A model generated the notes under the pieces. That model searched no databases. It was given only the letters and a program-made list of their open reading frames with translations, and was not told where the DNA came from. From NCBI GenBank assembly GCA_001643675.2, contig LSRY02000008.1, forward strand, positions 1,676,001 through 1,740,000: a stretch of DNA of 64,000 nucleotides, given 5' to 3'. Position 1 is the first letter of the stretch, and every line of letters starts with the position of its first letter. Of the stretch, positions 56,936-64,000 are shown piece by piece. The position numbers and the translations under genes are program-made. The DNA comes from Monocercomonoides exilis. Its lineage: Eukaryota; Preaxostyla; Oxymonadida; Polymastigidae.

Positions 56936-57644
56936 GGTCGCATCATCTCTGCTTATCTTCTGCTTTTTTTGTCTTTCAAAAATCCATTTTCTTTCATCGC
57001 TTTAATTCAAGTAAAACAAGTACAAATAATACAAGAAAAATGATCGAAATAAAATCATTTATGTGAAAATCAGAAAAATAAGCATCAAGGCATAACCTGT
57101 GCAAGCAGAAACAAACAAAACACAAGAAACCTTTTTATTCGATTTTTTTCGCTGACTTTTTCCAACTCGTCGTTTCTTCTTCTTTTCTTTTCCTCCTCTT
57201 CCTCCTCCTCTAAATATCGTCCTTTCTGCTGGCACACCCGCTTGCCCCATCTCTGCTGCCGATCCCATTTCCATCCTTCGACCTCAAAAACCACCCCTTT
57301 AAAACCCTCAGTTCTGCTTCCACTCCTTGGAATCTAATGCATAGACTAGAAAAATGAAGAAGAGAAGAAAAAAGATTACGATGATAAAGAAGAAGAGTAG
57401 GAAAATGAAAAAGAGGAGGATGAAGGTTTATTTTTTTTTAAAATTATTGATGAAAAGTTGGTGATGATAAATGTACATTTGGCACAACCTACACAATTAT
57501 AGCCAACAAAGACTCAGCCTCTATCTTTCTGCTCCTCCTTCTTTCTGCTCATGGCCCAGTAAAAACCAATAAAAGCAGAAAATTGATTAGAAGCCAATTC
57601 TTTTGTTGTTATGAAGACAGCTAAAGTGACTGAGATACGCTTTT

Positions 57645-59850
57645 TCATAGGGCAACGATGAGAAGGAGGAAAATAAAAAAACGGATGATTAAAAACTGCT
57701 GAGCAGAGAATAAAAGCAAAACAGCTCTTGTTCCAATCGAACTTGCTTCCCTTCCCTTCCCAATGACTGAAATCTTCTTTGATCCAGCCTCAATTGTTGT
57801 CACCTCGCTTTTGTGATTCCCATCCAGCAGCGTGATTGCCAAGCAATCTGCACCTCACACATCTCTAGCTCATTCAAGTCATTTCCATTCACCGAAACAT
57901 AAATTGTCTTGTCCTTCAGCCAATCCTTTTGTTGATTGATCAAATGTCCAGGCACCTGCATTCATTATAGCACATTCTCTTCTCATCTGTGTTTGTGGTG
58001 TAGCATTCATAGAACGGATTTCCTGTGCTCAAAAACATCAACATACATCATATCATTACCATATGGAATATTGGCCAAACAGTTGCATTCATGGAAGAAG
58101 AGGGCAATAAATTGTTTCATTTTGTGCTGTTACACCAAAATTATTCAAAATCGAAAAACTTTCAACCAAAGTCGAAAAACTTTCAAACGAAATCGAAAAT
58201 TATTATTCAAAGTCGGAAAACTTTCATTCAAAAGTTTTCATTCGAAGTCGAAAAAGTTTCATTCAAAGTCGAAAATTATAATTCAAAGTCGAAAAAGTTG
58301 CAAACGAAATCGAAAAACTTTCAATCGAAATCGAAAAACTTTCAAACAAAGTCGAAAAACTTTCAAACAAAGTCGAAAGTTCGAAAAACTTTAAATTTCA
58401 AAAGATGACAAAAATTAATACAAGTCAAAAAACATTGGTACACATCAATCACATTTGTAATAAAAATGTTTTTATCTTTCCGGTGTTTTTCTTAGCTTTC
58501 TTAAGACCAATTACAAATTTAAAATTATGAGAGAAATTCTGACATATTTTTATCTCATTTCAGTTGAAAGCACTCTTCTTCACAGAAAATTACCTATTTA
58601 ATGAAGAATAAAGAACACATTATTGACTCTCTTATTTAAAGTTTTTCATCACAAACGACTCATTTCTTATTGAAGGATGTGTTCTGAGATGTTTGAGTTG
58701 ATTTTGAATTAATTTTGGTTCGCAATCTTTAAAATTTGCAGAAATCGACAACGCAAACATTGCTGATAATATATCCAAAAACAAAAGAATATTTTCATCT
58801 TTTGTGGAATACTTTTATTTTATTTATTTTTTGTGAAATTTTCGACTTTGTTTGAAAGTCTTTCGATTTCGATTGAAAGTTTTTCGATTTCGTTTGCAAC
58901 TTTTTCGACTTTGAATAATAATTTTCGACTTTGAATGAAACTTTTCGACTTCGAATGAAAACTTTCGACTTTGAATGAAAGTTTTCCAACTTTGAATAAT
59001 AATTTTCGATTTCATGAAAGTTTTTCGACTTTGGTTGAAAGTTTTCGATTTTGATTGAAAGTTTTCGACTTTGAATTATTTTGGTGTAGCTTGTTTGGAT
59101 CAAAATAAAATCCTCCTCCCTTGCCAACGCAGAACATGAAATAAACTGAATGCTCCTCATTTTGAATTGTGTGCCAGGAACATTATAGCAAAACATACCT
59201 CCTCCATAATTGTTTGTCAATGAGCATGAAGTGAAACTGCAGTCAAACACACACGCACTCCCTTCTCCATTTTCAGCTCCAATACAGTTTGCCTCTGAAA
59301 CCTGAAAATTATCCAAATAAAGTCCTCCTCCATGGCTATATGCTTTACAATTCTGGAATTCGCACCGCTGATCCGAACACATTTCAAAATCAAATAAATG
59401 AACCAATCAAATGTGTTGTTTTCAATCTCAATCGATTTGATATTGCCCTGGAGCATAGCAGCTGCTGAAAGTGCAATGAGAAACAGACACAGAGGCATTT
59501 GATTGACTGAACATGCAGATTGCCCCGCCACTCGATATTCCATCTGAAACAGAATCGCTTTCTCCTGTTGTCTTCGATCCATTCCATTCACACCAAGTGA
59601 ATGAGTTTGCTCCATTGGCTGTTGTGTTCTGTCTGTCCAAATCAACTTTCTGTCAGTTCACATTCAACATGTTCTGCAACACCCAACAAACGAGGTGTTT
59701 GAGGCTGTCAAAAGACTAAGGGGTTGTTGAGTGAAGGAACAATACCTCCATCATAAACGTCACAGACTGACGAGCGCTACTTAAAACATGTAGCATGAGG
59801 AGGTGGCGAGCATGCTTCATTTGCTGTTGAAATATTGAAAAATCAGTTGG
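57645..59850 (-). pseudogene. Cassette G' (broken mirror of G, with the TIR element)
   Basis: Same content as cassette G and the same element at the same site, so the insertion predates the duplication or was copied with it. Further losses include about 48 bp in the linker near 57873 and about 30 bp in a GGG turn near 59445. Fragments stay open at 59428-59640 and 58795-59406; the latter reads from family sequence into the element. Confidence 0.85.
58133..59086. mobile_element. Foldback-like TIR element, mirror copy (954 bp)
   Basis: Ends CACCAAAAT-type at both sides with TA at 58131-58132 and 59087-59088. It has the same tandem TCGAAAAACTTTCA units, shortened by small deletions. It is 67 bp shorter than the left-arm copy. 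Confidence 0.8.
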
Positions 59851-62310
59851 AAGAGAGCAAATGGCATCGAGGGAGTTGAGAGGAATGGAGTTTGACTCAC
59901 TCACTGAAACGCTTCTTTTTTGCCTCAAGCCAAAAATCCTCCCATCCTTTTCATCTCTTCTGCCCCTTCTTCATCGCTCGGTATTCCTTTTCCATCTTTC
60001 GCTCCTAACCTTGTTCCATTCGCATCCATTCATTTTGAATATTCACGCAAAAGCTCCTGCTATCATTTAAAAAATATTTAATAAAACAAAAATTTAAAAA
60101 TATACAAAAATATAAAATTGTTAAAAAAAAATTCCAATAATAGAAAGCCCGTACCACTACCATCTTCCGCTTCTTCTTCTCAAATTTCTCAAATTTCTTC
60201 TTCTGTCATATCATCAATTCCTTGATCTCATTTTTCGCTTTCGTTAAGATTCATTATATATGTCTTCCAAAACCTTCAAATAAAAATATATCTTCTTCTC
60301 TTTTCCTTTCATTTATATTTGCGCCAGCTCACTCCACCAAACGCCTTCCAATTATTATCTCCAGATTTCTTTATATGCATCCAATATCCCCTCTTTCCAT
60401 ACTCCTTGTTCATTCGTTTTCGTTGAACATTCTAGTTTCATAAAAAATAATATATGAAAAATTATAATTAAAAATATCCAAACCTATATCTTTCACAATG
60501 ACCGCCTTTCGCTGGCTTTTCTTTCTTCTTCTTTTTAAAATATTAACAAAAGCTCAATCTTCTGTTCTGCTTCCTCTCAAATTACCTCCACAAATTCCAT
60601 TCTTTTAAAAAACTGGCAAAAGAAGAAGATTCAAATCTCTTCCATCCCTTCTCTTCTTCTTCTCCATTTCCCCAAAACAACAATAATACCACCACGCCAA
60701 ATATCACAATCCCTGTCTCCTCATCTCCCATGCCCTTCTTCCAACCAAAAAAAAAAAAAAACGTCTCTTTCCATTGCAAAATACTCTCTCATTGTCAGCC
60801 CTTCATCTTCCTCTGTCTCCACACCTCCAATGCAAAGTGTGATCCTTCTTCCTGTCTTTCTCCACCTCTGCCTCCAACACTTGCCCTGCAAATGAGAGGC
60901 GCGGCCAAACGGTTCACAAAATAAATAATATAAATTTGAAGAATATTTTTCTTCACTTTTTTTCTTCAATCCACTTTTCCTTCTTATCAAACATAAGCCC
61001 ACAAAATCTCTTCTCTTTGTTCCGCCTCATATGCCTCCCTCCTCTCTCTCCCTGCATTTGAAAAAAAAATATCCCTTTCCATATCTCTCCATCTCTTATC
61101 CTCCTCTCCAATAAATATATTCCATTCACTCCACCTTTCTTGTTTTCCTTATCCCACCTCCTCAACAACAAATTCCTTTTCTCAAATAATAAACACTGCC
61201 TCAACACCTTCCCAATGATAAAAATCGAAAAAAACCCTCAAAATCCCATCCAAATCCGCACATCCGTTTTGCATCTGAAATCTCAAAAACACACAAAAAC
61301 ATCCTTTTGTCAAAACCCTGTTTCCTCCAAGAACTCAACTCCTTCACCCCATACCATCCTTTTGTTATCGCATTGTCTTCATATGCCCATTCAGCCACGA
61401 CACATCGAGTTGTGCTCCTTTTCTTTGAGACTCTTATTCGTTATGGAAAATGATCAAGCAATATCAAATGCTCAGAAACTGCCAACGGAGTGAGACTCCG
61501 AAGCTAAAACAAAGGCAGATTGACCAAGTGAAATATTTCCAGCGAATGGGTTGAGTATTGCAAAAGAATATTTGTTTAATGGAAGATGAAATTGTTCATA
61601 TTGATTGCTGGATGGCTGTGTAACAACAATATTTTCGATGGAAATGAAGAATTTTTGATGTATGTAATTTTTATTGTTCTATTTGTTGTGAAGATATTTC
61701 CATCCGTATCCTCTCCAAAGTCGTGATTCAGACAAATTATTTAAAATGGACAATTTATTCTTTGCAGAGGAGAACAGCAATGAAGTGAGACAAACATTAT
61801 TTTACAAATATATTACTAGAGCCTGAATATTTTGTCATAAACTGGCAATTATTTTGGACTCAACATGCGCGATGGATAGAAATGCGACGAAAAATGAGTT
61901 TTGATGGAGCAGAAGTCAACGGGATTGGAAGACTTCCAAGGCAAAAATGGAAGAATGCTCAATATCTATGAAAAGGGAGAGTTTTTAAAAAGAGGAAGAG
62001 GACATTTTCATTTTTAAGTTTGTTGGAGAGATTGGGGCAAATAACTGAAACAGGAGATTGAAATCAGTTTGGACAGAACAATGCGCCTTTCTTTTGGAGA
62101 AGAAGGACAAGACATTGATTTTACGGACTGAGGAGGGATGGAACTGCTTTTTCATTGCTTGGCTTGAGCGAAAAACGAGAAAAACAGACAGTTTGCGTAA
62201 TACGGCAGCTGGAGGCAAATTACAGGCAAAATGGACTTTGAACCATTGCTATCGCCTTTTGCATTGCATCATCGAAGGGTTATTCACAAGGAGAGCAGAA
62301 CGAGGTTGCG
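59851..62310. other. Right-arm copy of the F-G intergenic region
   Basis: Inverted, gapped copy of about 45150-47840, including the 5' motif (GTGAATATTCACGCAAAAG reading, about 60034-60068) and the broken coiled-coil segment near 60830-60886. No intact gene. Confidence 0.5.
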
Positions 62311-62637
62311 ATGCTGAAGATATCTTCTGACAGAAGACACATAGTATTCAAACTTGAAAATAACATCGCATTCACCAACTTTATCATCTTCATCTCTATC
62401 ATCGCCATCACCGCTGTCATTATCTTCTTCATCTTCATTAAAATTATATTGAAGCATTTTTATTATTTGTGTGTTATTCGAGCGGAATCAGTGCCGAGAA
62501 TTGGAAATGAAGCAAGTTTTTGGAAGCAGAACAGAATCACTTTCATTGGCAATGAAACATACAAGGGAAGCAAGGTTTTTGTTGGCAGAAAAGAACAATA
62601 TTTTGAGAGGCATTCGAAGAAGAAGAAGAAAGTGTGA
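62311..62637 (+). CDS. Hypothetical small membrane protein, mirror copy (108 codons)
   Basis: Mirror of 44843-45226. The frame is retained for the conserved core (SSDRRHIVFKLENN and the hydrophobic segment) but the tail differs through small losses. The start region has shifted: the left copy's first ~28 codons are out of frame here. Possibly a fossil. Confidence 0.3.
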   Translation: MLKISSDRRHIVFKLENNIAFTNFIIFISIIAITAVIIFFIFIKIILKHFYYLCVIRAESVPRIGNEASFWKQNRITFIGNETYKGSKVFVGRKEQYFERHSKKKKKV

Positions 62638-63043
62638 AGATTGGCGATAAATATATTTCAGAGTTTGTTTTGTATTATTTTTCCTCCAATTTTTCAAACA
62701 TTTTATTTTTTTTTTTTGAGGGATTGAGATTTATGGAAGGACATTTTCAGGCAACGAATGAACATGTATTTGATGAGAAAGCATGACAATTTTTTGAGAA
62801 TATCGAAGAATGAGCTGGAGGAAATCAATGAAATGAATGGAGGGGGGCTTTGAAGATTTGTGCAGCGATTTGAAAAGGGAGGCAACAGAAAATAATCGGA
62901 AAATTGAGGAAATGGCTGAAGAAGAAATGTGACAGGAAGTCAAGAAGGATATGAAGATGAAGAAAAGGAAGCAGATTGCGAAAGGAAAATAGTACTGGTT
63001 TGTGATATTTTGTATTACATTTTAAATATTTTTTTCTTTTTTT

Positions 63044-63220
63044 TATGACAGGGTTTTGCATGAATATCAAAAGGGATGAATGCGAATGGAATGGAGAAAG
63101 AAGGAAGAAAAACGGAAACAGAAGGAAAAAAGATTTAGGCGAAAACATTCCTATCAGAAGAGGCGAGCGAGACAAAAAAGATACTAAAACTTATTGGGAT
63201 ATTTTGCAAAATTTTTCTGA
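63044..63220 (+). promoter_or_regulatory. Conserved 5' block of cassette F'
   Basis: A shortened motif (GTTTTGCATGAATATCA, about 63052-63068) after TTATGACAGG, mirror of the cassette F block. The AATTGATAATAG part is altered to ATGACAG but still ends in AG. Confidence 0.35.
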
Positions 63221-64000
63221 ATGAAGGGGAAGAAGGAAGAAACGTTGAAGGAAAGAAATTTCTTGTCCAATCTTCAACCCCATTCCTCATCACCTTCAAT
63301 CCCTCTTGTTTCACTCTCAAACTCAGCAAATGAAGCATGCTCACCTTCAACGACTACATCATCCCAAACCTCATATCTAATGAATAGTTGTTCATTCTCA
63401 TCAGTTTGTGACGTTTATGATAGCGGGATTGTTCATTCCCTCAATGACCCCTTGACCTCTTTGACCACCTCAAACACCTCGTTTGTTGGGTGTTGCAGAA
63501 CAAAAATGTTGAATGCAATGGAACTGAAACTAATAAGAAACAACCAGAAAGACAGAACATAACAGCCAATGGACCGAATACATTCACGTGGTGTGAGTGG
63601 AGTGGATCGAAGACAACAGGAGAAAGCGATTCTGTTTCAGATGGAATATCGAGTGGCGGGGCTATCTGCATGTACAATCTCAATTCTGGAGAGCTCTCTG
63701 TTTCACATTGTCTGTTTAATAATTGCTTTGCATACAGCCGTGGAGGTGGAATTATGTGCAACACAATCAAGACTGTGCGTATCGAAAATAACATGTTGTC
63801 TTGCACAGCAACCATTACGGAGGAGGATTATACGTTGTAACGATTTCAACATGTGTACGAATCAGCGGATGTGAATTCAAAATTGTAAAGCAAATTATAA
63901 TGGAGGAGGTCTTGATCTTGATAATTTTAATGCCATAGGAGCAGGATGCATTCCAACAGAAAATGGAGAAGGGGAGAGTGCGTGTGTGTTTGACTGCAGT
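63221..64000 (+). pseudogene. Cassette F' (broken mirror of F, cut by window end)
   Basis: Two overlapping frames (63221-63562 and 63490-63840) carry the F protein with shifts near 63510 and 63805. The 5' part lacks the SLSKLTFF strand. Beyond about 63930 it reads GCIPTENGEGESACVF, whereas F has RCIGDENEGGESACVF. The last part therefore follows another cassette subtype rather than its mirror partner. Confidence 0.8.

Larger units (their letters stand above)
54154..64000 (-). repeat. Palindrome 2, right arm (runs off the window)
   Basis: Reverse complement of 43330-54013, but with many short losses and some substitutions. Examples are about 48 bp missing near 57873 relative to 50016-50063, about 30 bp missing near 59445 relative to the 48270 region, and numerous 1-12 bp gaps. 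Every family frame in this arm is broken. Confidence 0.9.

Noticed and set aside
1-64000. tRNA, rRNA or bacterial-type operon signals
   Set aside because: I looked for cloverleaf-like segments, conserved rRNA stretches and Shine-Dalgarno-linked gene runs and found none I could support by eye.

Overview
This window is eukaryotic, AT-rich DNA, most likely from a metamonad protist. An oxymonad of the Monocercomonoides type would fit, but that is inference: I see no rRNA, tRNA or housekeeping gene that fixes the taxon. The supporting signs are large AT-rich spacers, an expanded family of cysteine-rich beta-helix proteins, no operons or ribosome-binding sites, conventional stop codons, and short sequences that look like GT-AG introns.

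The only clear genes belong to one family of right-handed parallel beta-helix (pectate-lyase-like / Chlamydia-PMP-like) proteins. They carry repeated GGG[IMLA] turns, paired cysteines, and an internal module that starts a second helix with a YVSVNGND-type motif. I find eight distinct cassettes: A 1.8-4.3 kb (-), B 10.4-12.0 kb (-), C 18.1-19.5 kb (+), D 19.75-22.2 kb (-), E 36.0-37.6 kb (+), F 42.5-44.1 kb (-), G 47.8-50.2 kb (+) and H 51.1-52.8 kb (+). Mirror copies are C' and D' (25.7-29.8 kb) and H', G', F' (55.3-64.0 kb). None has a convincing ATG plus signal peptide. Most are cut at one of two recurrent 3' points, and several carry frameshifts near the 5' end.

Layout. Spacer and MITE (0-1.8 kb); A; low-complexity and spacer DNA with a second MITE (4.3-10.4 kb); B; then a giant palindrome. 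Its two ~9.95 kb near-identical arms (13966-23918 and 23990-33944) surround a 71 bp loop, and each holds D, C and ~4 kb of unassigned sequence. Diverged inverted homology continues outward, so B and E are mirror partners. An AT-rich spacer (37.6-39.9 kb) and a degraded unknown gene (about 40 kb) follow. A second palindrome starts near 43.3 kb, turns over a 140 bp loop at 54014-54153, and runs off the window end. Its left arm carries F, G and H in better condition. Its right arm carries the same genes eroded by many short deletions.

Mobile elements: a 1,021 bp foldback-like element inserted at TA inside cassette G (also in its mirror), a 450 bp pogo/Tc1-like non-autonomous element beside the first palindrome centre (both arms), and TGGGTG-ended MITEs at 1.35 and 8.7 kb plus solo ends.

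Taken together the window looks like an array of mosaic, mostly truncated surface-protein cassettes held in palindromes. Cassette modules are swapped between copies while the flanks stay fixed. That would suit a gene-conversion reservoir for varying a surface protein. An assembly fold-back artefact must be excluded first, especially for the second palindrome.
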